Of a DNA stretch of 64,000 bases, positions 1 through 8,070 are shown piece by piece. A program made the position numbers and the translations under genes. The stretch comes from Phyllobacterium myrsinacearum (GTDB lineage Bacteria > Pseudomonadota > Alphaproteobacteria > Rhizobiales > Rhizobiaceae), in NCBI RefSeq assembly GCF_014138285.1, contig NZ_JACGXN010000005.1, forward strand, positions 248,001-312,000, given 5' to 3'. Numbering within the stretch: the stretch's first letter is position 1; the number at the start of each line of letters is the position of its first letter. Under the pieces are notes generated by a model. That model was not told the DNA's origin. It saw only the letters and a program-made list of their open reading frames with translations, and made no database searches.

Positions 1-1
1 C

Positions 2-856
2 ATCGTGATTGTCATGCGGGAAATACGGCTGCCGCGGGCGCTGCTCGGCCTGATGATCGGCGCAACGCTCGGGCTCTCCGGTGCGGTGCTGCAGGGCTAT
101 CTGCGCAATCCGCTGGCGGAACCCGGCCTTCTCGGGGTCAGCGCATCGGCGTCGCTCGGCGCAGTGATTGCCATTTATACCGGCCTGTCGTTGGCCTTTC
201 CGCTTGCCCTGCCGCTGATGGCGCTCGCAGGCGCCGTGCTTGCGGTCCTGCTGGTACAGGCACTGGCCGGTCGCAGTGCCGGCACGTTGACCATCATTCT
301 CGCCGGTGTCGCCGTATCGAGTTTTGCCGGGGCGATGACGACACTGGCACTGAACCTGTCGCCCAATCCGTTCGCCGCGATGGAGATCGTCTACTGGATG
401 CTGGGGTCGCTGACCGACCGGTCTATGCTGCACGTGCAGCTTGCGGCACCATTCATCCTTATGGGCTGGGTACTCCTGTTCAGCCTTGGCCGTTCGCTTG
501 ATGCGCTGACGCTCGGACCCGATGCGGCGGCCAGCATGGGCATCAACATCAAACGGGTTCAGCTCTTCGCCATTCTGGGCACGGCGGCATCCGTCGGTGC
601 GGCGACGGCGGTTGCGGGTGCCATCGGGTTTGTCGGCCTTATCGTGCCGCATGTCCTGCGCCCGCTTGTGGGTGCCCGGCCTTCGCGCCTGCTTCCAGCC
701 AGTGCGCTTGGCGGCGCCTCGATGCTTCTGGGTGCGGATATTCTGGCGCGCCTGATTGCGCCCGACCGCGATTTGAAGCTCGGTGTGCTGACGGCGATCA
801 TCGGCGCACCGTTCTTCCTCTGGCTTGTGTTCCGCACGCGGAGGGGAATGTCATGA
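2..856 (+). CDS. FecCD-family ABC importer permease, 5' end outside window
   Basis: This is the membrane permease of an iron-siderophore, haem or cobalamin type ABC importer. The visible 284 codons begin inside the family's early conserved stretch (PRALLGLMIGATLGLSGAVL, then NPLAEPGLLGVS). The frame is open to the window edge and about 50 residues of the usual 330 are missing, so the true start lies upstream. The GFVGLIVPH segment near residue 210, which contacts the ATPase, is intact. The last codons overlap the start of the ATPase gene by 4 bases, so the two are translationally coupled. The substrate cannot be read from the permease alone. Confidence 0.9.
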   Translation: MVIVMREIRLPRALLGLMIGATLGLSGAVLQGYLRNPLAEPGLLGVSASASLGAVIAIYTGLSLAFPLALPLMALAGAVLAVLLVQALAGRSAGTLTIILAGVAVSSFAGAMTTLALNLSPNPFAAMEIVYWMLGSLTDRSMLHVQLAAPFILMGWVLLFSLGRSLDALTLGPDAAASMGINIKRVQLFAILGTAASVGAATAVAGAIGFVGLIVPHVLRPLVGARPSRLLPASALGGASMLLGADILARLIAPDRDLKLGVLTAIIGAPFFLWLVFRTRRGMS

Positions 857-1653
857 CCCTCCTCAACCTTTCCCGCCTGCATGTCACACTCGGAACGCGA
901 CGCGTCCTGCACGATATCTCGCTGGATGTCGGGGCCGGTGAACTCATCGGCCTGATCGGTCCCAATGGTGCAGGCAAATCCACATTGCTCAAAAGCGTTC
1001 TTGGCCTCGTCCCGTCATCAGGCGGGATCAGGATTGCCGGAACCGCTGCTTCCCGGCTGAGCCTCCGCGAGCGGGCCAAACACATCGCCTATCTGCCGCA
1101 GGACAGGGAAATCAGTTGGGCCGTGTCGGTGGAACATCTCGTAGCGCTCGGGCGCACCCCCCATTTGCGCGGGTTCTCCGGACCTGGCGCAAACGATGTT
1201 GCGCTCGTCGAGAGCGCCATGCAGCGCATGGAGATTGCGGCGTTTCGCCATCGCTCGGCGCTGGAACTGTCCGGCGGCGAGCGGGCACGGGTGCTGATTG
1301 CGCGGGCACTTGCACAGGATGCGGCGCTGCTGCTGGCGGACGAGCCGACGGCGGGCCTCGATCCGGCGCATCAGATCGCTCTCATGCAGTCGCTGGCGAA
1401 TATGGTGGGCCAAGGCACTTCGGTTGTCGTTTCGCTGCATGATCTCGGCCTTGCCGCCCGCTGGTGCACGCGGCTTGTGCTGATCCACGAAGGATCGATC
1501 GTGGCGGACGGCATTCCCGCTGACGTGCTGACCGTCGATCACATGCGCGGGATTTATGGGGTCGAGACCTATCTCGAGAAGACCGCACAGGGACTGATTG
1601 TCCAGCCTGTGGCTCTCGTCGGCACTTCACATGATACAGCAGGGAAACGGTGA
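853..1653 (+). CDS. FecE/BtuD-type ABC importer ATP-binding protein
   Basis: This 266-residue cytoplasmic ATPase energises the upstream FecCD permease. Walker A GPNGAGKST is at residues 36-44, the Q-loop near YLPQ at 80-83, the signature LSGGE at 139-143, Walker B with LLLADEPTAGLD at 159-170, and the switch histidine in SLHDL near 196. All catalytic elements are present. The start overlaps the permease stop by 4 bases and the stop overlaps the next gene's start, giving a tightly coupled operon whose substrate-binding protein must lie upstream of the window. Iron-siderophore, haem or cobalamin import are all possible. Confidence 0.92.
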   Translation: MTLLNLSRLHVTLGTRRVLHDISLDVGAGELIGLIGPNGAGKSTLLKSVLGLVPSSGGIRIAGTAASRLSLRERAKHIAYLPQDREISWAVSVEHLVALGRTPHLRGFSGPGANDVALVESAMQRMEIAAFRHRSALELSGGERARVLIARALAQDAALLLADEPTAGLDPAHQIALMQSLANMVGQGTSVVVSLHDLGLAARWCTRLVLIHEGSIVADGIPADVLTVDHMRGIYGVETYLEKTAQGLIVQPVALVGTSHDTAGKR

Positions 1654-1991
1654 TGGATCAGCTGCGTGTGCTCCTCACGAAACACATGGCGCTCTGGCAG
1701 TCCAGCTGGAGCATGGGGACATTCGGTGCCATAGCCTATGCTCCTGTCGAAGCGGTGGAACTGAAGAAGCGGATGGTAACCGCCATCAGCGACGGGACGC
1801 CGTGCTCGGCGTTTAAAAAGCCGGCAACGCGGCTTGAGCGCTCGACCCTGCGGGTTGGTTTGCGCCAGCAACTGGCCTTTGCCCGGTCACAAGGCGATCA
1901 TGAACGCGCCGAGACAATTCTTGCATGGCAGAAGGCCTTCGACCGCGAAGCCGGGGAAGCCGAGACGGACGACGACTCGCCCGGTCACTGA
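1653..1991 (+). CDS. small conserved-looking protein coupled to the metal importer
   Basis: A 112-residue protein whose ATG shares its first base with the stop of the ATPase gene (TGATG). No signal peptide or membrane segment is visible. An N-terminal stretch with WSMGTFGAIAYAP is followed by a charged helical half rich in Arg, Glu and Ala. It resembles small proteins found beside siderophore/haem importers in rhizobia (perhaps the DUF6925 type, from memory), but I cannot confirm the family. The coupling suggests a role linked to the importer or its substrate. The gene ends 4 bases before the convergent MscS gene, leaving no room for a terminator. Confidence 0.7.
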   Translation: MDQLRVLLTKHMALWQSSWSMGTFGAIAYAPVEAVELKKRMVTAISDGTPCSAFKKPATRLERSTLRVGLRQQLAFARSQGDHERAETILAWQKAFDREAGEAETDDDSPGH

Positions 1992-1994
1992 TAC

Positions 1995-4277
1995 CTAGCC
2001 TGCCTTGGCAGCGGCCTGTGTAGAAGCGAGTTCGGCAGCTTTTTCCAGAGCGATCTGGGTTGCAGCACCGGCACCAGCGGCATCATTGGTCCCAGAGCGC
2101 ACCGTGACCGCGTTGGATGCAAGCATGAGACCCGCTTCACGGAAGGCGACCAGCAGCCGTTTCATCGACTCGCGCTGGATCAGCGACGGGTTTCCCGGTT
2201 TGGCGGTGAATTTGAGCCGCACGACCATCGAGTTTTCAGTGATGTCCTGAATGCCCTGAAATTTCAGTGGCACGAGGAACTCGCTGCCCAGTTCCGGGTC
2301 TTCCAGCATCTCCTGTCCAACCTTCTTGACCGTCTTGCGGATCTTTTCCGGATCGGTGTCGCGGTCAAAGCGCAGTTCGAACTTGATCGTGCTCCAGTCG
2401 CGGCTGTAGTTCGTCACCGATTGGATCTGCCCGAATGGAATGGTGTGAACAGGGCCATTCTGGTGCCGCAGCTGGAGCGATCGCAGCGTGATGCGCTCGA
2501 CCGTTCCCTTGAGCTTTCCCGTATCGATATATTCCCCCGTGCGGAACGCATCATCGGCGATGAAGAAAATACCCGAGACCACATCCTTCACCAGTGTTTG
2601 CGAGCCGAAGGAAATGGCCAGTCCGAGAACGCCGAAACCGGCCAGCAGCGGCCCGATGTCCATGCCGAGCGAGGAGAGCACCACGAGCGCGGTGATGGCG
2701 ACAATTGCACCGAAGGCGAGATCGCGGATCAGCGGCAGGATTGTCGAGAGGCGCCCCGTTGCCGTACGCGTTGTGCCGTCAGTATCCTCCTGTCCCGGCA
2801 GCAGCGGCCGCGAGGTGGGCGCCAGCGCACTGAAATAGTGACGCAGGAAACTCCAGATCGCCCAGCCGACGACAATGGCGACACTGACCCGCAGCAATCC
2901 GGTGATCAGCGTCAGCAGCATGGAGTAGCCACTCTCATCGAGGTAGGTGGTCCACAGGCGCACGATGATGTAAAGGCCAAGAAGCCATATGCCACCAGCC
3001 ACCAGAGTCTGGATGGCGGCGATGAATGCCCGGACCAGAGGGGGCAAATGGCTCTCGTTGTGATGACGCTCATGCATCGCCTCAATCAGTGCATGCAGGC
3101 CCAGGGCAATGATCGGGATCAGGAGAATAATGACCTGGGTTGCACCGGCGGCTTCGCCCCAATGGGCCCGCTGCGGCGAGCTTGCCGCCATGCAGCCGAC
3201 GACCCAGATCAGGATGGCGGTGAGCGACAGAAACGCCGGCAGTGCGCTCGCAATCATCTTGCGTGTCATCGTCGGCGACGATCCGGCGAACACGTTGACG
3301 ATATCCGTGCGGCCACCGATGAACCACCAGAGCTTCAGAAGGGTCACAACGGTTGCGGCAATCAGGAACCAGCCTTCGGTGACGCTGCGGCTTACGCCGC
3401 TTTCCACGGACAGCCGCACCAGCTGGCCGATGACAGCCCCGATGAGACCGTAGGCGACCAGCATGCGGAAATGCCATTGCGGATTGTTGATGGGAAGAAG
3501 CCGGGCGCGGGGATCACCGGGAGACAGGAACAGCCTGCCGACAGCCGCGTAGATTAGCGTCAGCCCCGCCGCATGCAACAGCCGAACCGAGAGGTGGGAG
3601 GCCATCGGCGACATGACAGTCAATCCGTTGATGACGACGTGTCCGACGGCGATGAAGGCGCAGATGGCGACGACATCGCGAAGTGTGCGGGCAAAAGACC
3701 CGCGCGCTCGGTGGACAAGATCGGCATCTTGGCTGATCGGACGCACGATGAGTGCGGTGCCAAGCCGGAATGCGATCCAGCCCGCGACGGCTGCGGCAAG
3801 GAGGGCGCCCAATGTAACGAGCGTGACATGGCCCCAGTCCCCGCCCTGGTTCTGCAGACCCTTGTCCATCATGAAGGGCAGTTCAGCGATATGGCCGATC
3901 CCTGTTATGCCGACGGAGAGTCCCATGCTGAACGAATCCAGCAGTCCGTTTGCCAGCACTTCCGCCTGATCGAGGGGGGTACCCTGTTGTTTCGCTGGAG
4001 CGGCTGGTGCCTTTGCAGGGACAGACGCCGGTGCGGCTGCCCCTGCCGGTGCAGGATCTTCCCAGCGAACCACCACGTTGCGGCCGCTGGCATAGGCTGC
4101 CCGCAACGTATTGTTGATGTCGGTTTCGCTCTGGCCGCGCTGCAGGATGATGGTGACAGTCTCCGGCGCGGTCTGGGCGGCGACCTCGGTGCTGGCGATG
4201 AAAACACCGGGCAGCGCGACCAGAAGACAAACAGCAACTGCGCGTAACGCCGCCAAAATCCCCGCATGGTTCAGCAT
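1995..4277 (-). CDS. MscS-family mechanosensitive channel, large form
   Basis: A 760-residue inner-membrane channel of the MscS superfamily, expected to open under membrane tension during osmotic downshock. An N-terminal signal peptide (about residues 1-35) leads to a short Ala/Pro-rich periplasmic part. About ten hydrophobic segments follow, then the MscS core: the pore helix around GFGVLGLAISFGSQTLV (roughly 555-575), the beta domain with TGEYIDTGKLKGTVERI, and the C-terminal alpha/beta domain. The extra helices place it with the larger YbdG/YnaI/MscM-like forms rather than 286-residue MscS. An AGGGGG-like ribosome site precedes the ATG. It is convergent with the metal importer and appears monocistronic. 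Confidence 0.9.
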   Translation of the reverse strand: MLNHAGILAALRAVAVCLLVALPGVFIASTEVAAQTAPETVTIILQRGQSETDINNTLRAAYASGRNVVVRWEDPAPAGAAAPASVPAKAPAAPAKQQGTPLDQAEVLANGLLDSFSMGLSVGITGIGHIAELPFMMDKGLQNQGGDWGHVTLVTLGALLAAAVAGWIAFRLGTALIVRPISQDADLVHRARGSFARTLRDVVAICAFIAVGHVVINGLTVMSPMASHLSVRLLHAAGLTLIYAAVGRLFLSPGDPRARLLPINNPQWHFRMLVAYGLIGAVIGQLVRLSVESGVSRSVTEGWFLIAATVVTLLKLWWFIGGRTDIVNVFAGSSPTMTRKMIASALPAFLSLTAILIWVVGCMAASSPQRAHWGEAAGATQVIILLIPIIALGLHALIEAMHERHHNESHLPPLVRAFIAAIQTLVAGGIWLLGLYIIVRLWTTYLDESGYSMLLTLITGLLRVSVAIVVGWAIWSFLRHYFSALAPTSRPLLPGQEDTDGTTRTATGRLSTILPLIRDLAFGAIVAITALVVLSSLGMDIGPLLAGFGVLGLAISFGSQTLVKDVVSGIFFIADDAFRTGEYIDTGKLKGTVERITLRSLQLRHQNGPVHTIPFGQIQSVTNYSRDWSTIKFELRFDRDTDPEKIRKTVKKVGQEMLEDPELGSEFLVPLKFQGIQDITENSMVVRLKFTAKPGNPSLIQRESMKRLLVAFREAGLMLASNAVTVRSGTNDAAGAGAATQIALEKAAELASTQAAAKAG

Positions 4278-4352
4278 GATGGTACCCCCTCGTTCTCACG
4301 ATAGGAGTACGCGCATTGCTTGGTCGGCTTCAAGTGCTGATTGCATCCGGTT

Positions 4353-5891
4353 CTATTGTGTCACTGGCTTTTCCTCCGGCGCCTGTCCGGGCAACGAGTT
4401 CCGGATCGGCTGTTTGACATAGTGTGTGCAAACCAGCGCCAGCGTAATGAATACGGCAACACCGCCTGCGCCGAGCATGGCGAGTTCGATGCCCCCGGCG
4501 AATGATATACCGGCAAGCTGTCCGAGCGTGTCGACAGGCAGGCTGCTGCCTGTCAGGTCGTGACGGATGATGGCTGCTTCGGCGATATCTGTTGCGTTGT
4601 CCAAACCGGTTTCCTGGAGCCGGGCGGTGAGGGAAGAGAGCGCGTGGTTGCTCATGACCGACCCGAGAAGTGCGATGCCGACGGTCATTCCCATCTGCCG
4701 CATGGCGTTCATGGTTGCCGATGCCATGCCCGACCGTTGTGCGGGAACCGATGCCATCAGTGCTGCACTGCTTGCTGGGACGACCAATCCCATGCCGATC
4801 CCGATTGCGGCCAGCAGGAACGCCAGATAAAGATAGGATATGCCTGCAGCAAATAGACCCATGAGGATCAGAGATGCTGCTATGATCGCACAGCCAGTTA
4901 CGATGATCTGCCTCGTTCCCAGCCTTGCACAGAGATAGCCCGACAGAATCGAAACGGCACCCATGGCGACAAATTCCGGTGCCATTCGCAATCCCGTCTC
5001 CGCGGGGGACATGCCCTGCGCGCGCTGGAAAAACAGGGAAAGGAAGAACACATTGTTGAAGGTCGAAAACCCGATCATGAAGGCGGTGGCATTCATCATC
5101 GAAAACTCGACGTTCCGGAACAGGCCAAGAGGCAGAAGAGGCCGTTCAACCCGGCGCTCCACGCCCAGGAAGACGACGAATGCGATGGCTGCGCCCAGCA
5201 GGGGCAGAATGGTCTCCCAACTGCTCCAGCCGGCCCCGCCGGCCGTGATGAGGCCGAACGTCAACAGACCAAGAGCAATCATGCTGGTGATCTGACCCAG
5301 AGGATCAAGCGCTGCATGTTCCGGATGGGCGCTTTCGGTGATGGCCCACATGCCGATGGCGATCGCAAAAAGTCCGATCGGGACATTGATAAAGAAGATA
5401 CTGGCCCATCCTGATGTTTCAACGAGAACGCCGCCGAGGATCGGTCCGATGATCAGCGAGATTGCGGTGAACGACGTCCAGCCGCCGATGATGTGAGCGC
5501 GTTCCTTTTTATCGGGAAAAGCATGGACAAGAATGGAAAGGGCACCGGGAATGAGCAGCGCTCCCGCCACACCCTGGATGGCACGACCGATGAGCAGGAC
5601 CGTCAGGTTTTCCGCAATGCCGCAAAGCACCGATCCGGCAATGAAGACGCTGACACCGATCAGCCAGGAAAGTTTCCGACCATAGCGGTCCCCGATCGGA
5701 CCAGCGGAAAGAATGAAAGCGGAAAGGCACAGGGCATAGGCGTCAACCACCCATTGCAAACCGCCAATATCGGTCTGCAATGCTGTCTGGATCTGCGGCA
5801 GCGCTACATTGACGATGCTGATATCAAGCGTTGCGATGAATGTTCCGAGATAGATTGTAAGGATAAGTGCAGGACGGCGGTATTTGCTCAT
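4353..5891 (-). CDS. MFS drug:H+ exporter, DHA2 (EmrB-like, 14 TMS)
   Basis: This 512-residue major facilitator carries the DHA2 signature: an N-terminal FIATLDISIVNVALPQI segment in helix 1, then GPIGDRYGRK in the helix 2-3 loop. Hydrophobicity suggests 14 transmembrane segments. Members expel drugs, dyes or toxic metabolites using the proton gradient. The ATG has only a weak ribosome site. The start lies 41 bases from a near-perfect TetR-type operator at 5932-5950 and diverges from a TetR gene, so repression by that regulator is the natural reading. No EmrA-like adaptor is adjacent. Confidence 0.9.
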   Translation of the reverse strand: MSKYRRPALILTIYLGTFIATLDISIVNVALPQIQTALQTDIGGLQWVVDAYALCLSAFILSAGPIGDRYGRKLSWLIGVSVFIAGSVLCGIAENLTVLLIGRAIQGVAGALLIPGALSILVHAFPDKKERAHIIGGWTSFTAISLIIGPILGGVLVETSGWASIFFINVPIGLFAIAIGMWAITESAHPEHAALDPLGQITSMIALGLLTFGLITAGGAGWSSWETILPLLGAAIAFVVFLGVERRVERPLLPLGLFRNVEFSMMNATAFMIGFSTFNNVFFLSLFFQRAQGMSPAETGLRMAPEFVAMGAVSILSGYLCARLGTRQIIVTGCAIIAASLILMGLFAAGISYLYLAFLLAAIGIGMGLVVPASSAALMASVPAQRSGMASATMNAMRQMGMTVGIALLGSVMSNHALSSLTARLQETGLDNATDIAEAAIIRHDLTGSSLPVDTLGQLAGISFAGGIELAMLGAGGVAVFITLALVCTHYVKQPIRNSLPGQAPEEKPVTQ

Positions 5892-5931
5892 GATGTCGAC
5901 ACCCGTGTTGTTGCAGAGTGCTGATTACCAA

Positions 5932-5950
5932 TTGACCGACAGTCAGTCAA
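5932..5950. promoter_or_regulatory. TetR-type operator palindrome
   Basis: The 19-base element TTGACCGACAGTCAGTCAA is symmetric around base 5941 except for one C/A mismatched pair (TTGAC-YGAC-centre-GTCR-GTCAA). It lies between the divergent MFS and TetR genes and has the size and form of operators bound by AcrR/QacR-like TetR dimers. It sits 41 bases upstream of the MFS start and about 120 upstream of the favoured TetR start. Confidence 0.7.
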
Positions 5951-6070
5951 TACAGTTAAGTCACTGTAGAATAATTCTAAAATTTCTTTTTCTCCTTATC
6001 CTTCTGTGATAGGAAATGGATGCGCGAACCGGAAGTTGTTGATTGTCCTGCGGCGCTGCGGCAAAGGAAT

Positions 6071-6664
6071 ATGATGAAACAGACCATCAGACCCAGAACC
6101 AAGCCCTCGGAAGTCAGACGTCAGGAATTGATGGACGCGGCTGCTACTTTGTTCATCGAGCAGGGAATAGAGGCGACGACGATCGAATCCATCACCTCCA
6201 GAGCTGACGTGGCCAAGGGCACGTTCTATCATTACTTCTCCACCAAGAACGAGATTCTGGAAGCGCTGCGGACAGCATTTTCTGAAGGGTTTCTTGATCG
6301 TGTCGGTGCGGCTGTCGAAACCTGTCCGGCTGGCGATCACGTGGCCCGCCTGAAGCAATGGCTGATCTCGGGCGTGTCCATCTATCTGGCCGAATACAAG
6401 CTCCACGACGTGGTTTTTCATCAGCATGGGCGGCGGATGCGATACAGGGCGGAAAAGAATGCGGTTGTCGGGCAACTGGCTGACCTGCTTGCGGCAGGCG
6501 CAAGAGATGGCGCGTGGACGGTGCAGGATATCGAATTTGTGTCCGTTGTTGTCTACCAGGGTTTTCATGGCGCCGTTGACGACGCCATCGAGAATGGCGC
6601 TCAGGACCCAAAACCGGTAGCCGATGCACTGTTTGCCTTATTTTCCTCAATGCTGAGGAAATGA
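6071..6664 (+). CDS. TetR/AcrR-family repressor
   Basis: A 197-residue regulator. The N-terminal helix-turn-helix is typical: RRQELMDAAATLFIEQGIEA, then TTIESITSRADVAKGTFYHYF, with the recognition helix around VAKGTFYHY. The C-terminal ligand domain is not diagnostic. AAAGGA sits just upstream of the tandem ATGs at 6071 and 6074. An alternative ATG at 6020 with AGGA before it would add 17 residues. It lies divergent from the MFS exporter and upstream of the RND pair in the same direction, so it probably controls one or both. The ligand is unknown. Confidence 0.9.
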   Translation: MMKQTIRPRTKPSEVRRQELMDAAATLFIEQGIEATTIESITSRADVAKGTFYHYFSTKNEILEALRTAFSEGFLDRVGAAVETCPAGDHVARLKQWLISGVSIYLAEYKLHDVVFHQHGRRMRYRAEKNAVVGQLADLLAAGARDGAWTVQDIEFVSVVVYQGFHGAVDDAIENGAQDPKPVADALFALFSSMLRK

Positions 6665-6775
6665 TATTCTGCGGTTGCAGCCTGCTTTCTCACTCCATGA
6701 GGATCGTCGTGTGCATGGCAGCAAACATGACAAAATGGTCATTCGACAAGATCGGAGGAAGGTGAGAAAGTCGAT

Positions 6776-6796
6776 AGCCAAACACGTTGTTTGGCT
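6776..6796. promoter_or_regulatory. perfect inverted repeat in front of the RND operon
   Basis: AGCCAAAC, five bases, then GTTTGGCT form perfect 8-base arms 30 bases before the GTG of the adaptor gene. A smaller repeat, ATGAC-N6-GTCAT, lies at 6727-6742. Either could be an operator. The larger one could also form a hairpin in the leader of the mRNA. It differs in sequence from the operator at 5932-5950. Confidence 0.45.
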
Positions 6797-6825
6797 AATG
6801 GGCTCTGCCCTGGAGGTAGTGTGCA

Positions 6826-8070
6826 GTGAAACGTCTGGGTCTTTTGGTCGCGTTCGTTGTATTGGCCGGGCTCGGCTATATGTTTTTCTTTCCCCATTCG
6901 AATACCCCGCCGGCTGGCAAGGGCCCGACGACAGTCGCCACGGCATCGTCGGGCAAAGGTTCGGGTAAAGGACGGTCTGCAGCCGTTCCTTCGATCGTCG
7001 CAGCCACAGCCAAGACCGAGGACGTACCCATTTCGAAGACGGTCGTGGGCAATATCGAGCCGATTGATACGGTTGTCATTCGCCCGCAGGCTGATGGCGT
7101 GGTCATGGCAACCGATGTCAAGGACGGCCAGATGGTCAAGACCGGTGACGTGCTTTTCCAGCTTGATGACCGGACGATCCGAGCGACGATCGACAAGGAC
7201 AAGGCGGCGTTGGCGAAGGATCAGGCCAATCTTGATTCCGCCAATCAGGATCTGATTGCCGCCCAGGCCCTGTCAAACCGCAAAATCGATACACAGCAGC
7301 AGGCCTATCAGGCCCTCGCTGCTGTCAATGCGTTGAAGGCGTCGATTGCCATGGACACCGCCCAGATCGAGGCGGATGAAGTGCAGCTCTCCTACATGAC
7401 CATAAAAGCCCCGATCGACGGCCGTGTCGGTGTGGTCAATACATCTGTCGGCAATCTGGTGCGGATGGCTGATACAGGTAGCGGCCTTTTGACAATCACC
7501 CGCATGGCGCCGCTGCGTGTATCGTTCACGGTCGCCGAAAGCGATCTGCCGACATTGCGGGACGCAATGAAGGACCATCCGCTCAATGTCCTGATCAAGG
7601 TTCCGGGCAGCAAGAATGTTGTGGCATCGGGTCCGCTCAATTTTGTCGATTCCAGTGTCGATACGGCCTCGGGCACCATCGTCTTGAAGGCAGATGTGGC
7701 CAATGACAACGGCGCGCTCTGGCCGGGTCAATATGTGACTGCCACGGTGGAAATCGGCACACACAAGGATGCGGTGACCGTTCCCCTCATCGCCATTCAG
7801 CAGGGCAATGACGGGACATTCGCATTTGTGGTCGGTGCCGACAAGAAGGTCACCAAACAGGCGGTGACCGTGGTGGAAACCGTTGGTGATACTGCCGTGA
7901 CCACCGCAGGTCTGAAATCCGGCGACCATGTCGTCATCGATGGTCAGCTGCACCTGCAGGACGGGTCCACTGTGATCGAAACCGTGGCCGACGTGGACAA
8001 TACTGCTCCCGCGCTTTCCGCCGCTGATACCGGCGTACCGGATCCGATCAAGACGGATACCGTTCAATGA
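6826..8070 (+). CDS. RND efflux periplasmic adaptor (AcrA/MdtA-like)
   Basis: A 414-residue membrane fusion protein that links an RND pump to an outer-membrane channel. Residues 1-20 form a single N-terminal membrane anchor with no lipobox, followed by a Gly/Ser/Lys-rich linker. The split lipoyl domain is visible at VVIRPQADGVVMATDVKDGQ and again at YMTIKAPIDGRVG, with a coiled-coil hairpin between them. A beta-barrel and membrane-proximal domain follow. The GTG start is supported by GGAGGT at 6812-6817. The stop overlaps the permease ATG by 4 bases. No outer-membrane factor is encoded nearby, so a TolC-like partner must be elsewhere. Confidence 0.92.
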   Translation: MKRLGLLVAFVVLAGLGYMFFFPHSNTPPAGKGPTTVATASSGKGSGKGRSAAVPSIVAATAKTEDVPISKTVVGNIEPIDTVVIRPQADGVVMATDVKDGQMVKTGDVLFQLDDRTIRATIDKDKAALAKDQANLDSANQDLIAAQALSNRKIDTQQQAYQALAAVNALKASIAMDTAQIEADEVQLSYMTIKAPIDGRVGVVNTSVGNLVRMADTGSGLLTITRMAPLRVSFTVAESDLPTLRDAMKDHPLNVLIKVPGSKNVVASGPLNFVDSSVDTASGTIVLKADVANDNGALWPGQYVTATVEIGTHKDAVTVPLIAIQQGNDGTFAFVVGADKKVTKQAVTVVETVGDTAVTTAGLKSGDHVVIDGQLHLQDGSTVIETVADVDNTAPALSAADTGVPDPIKTDTVQ

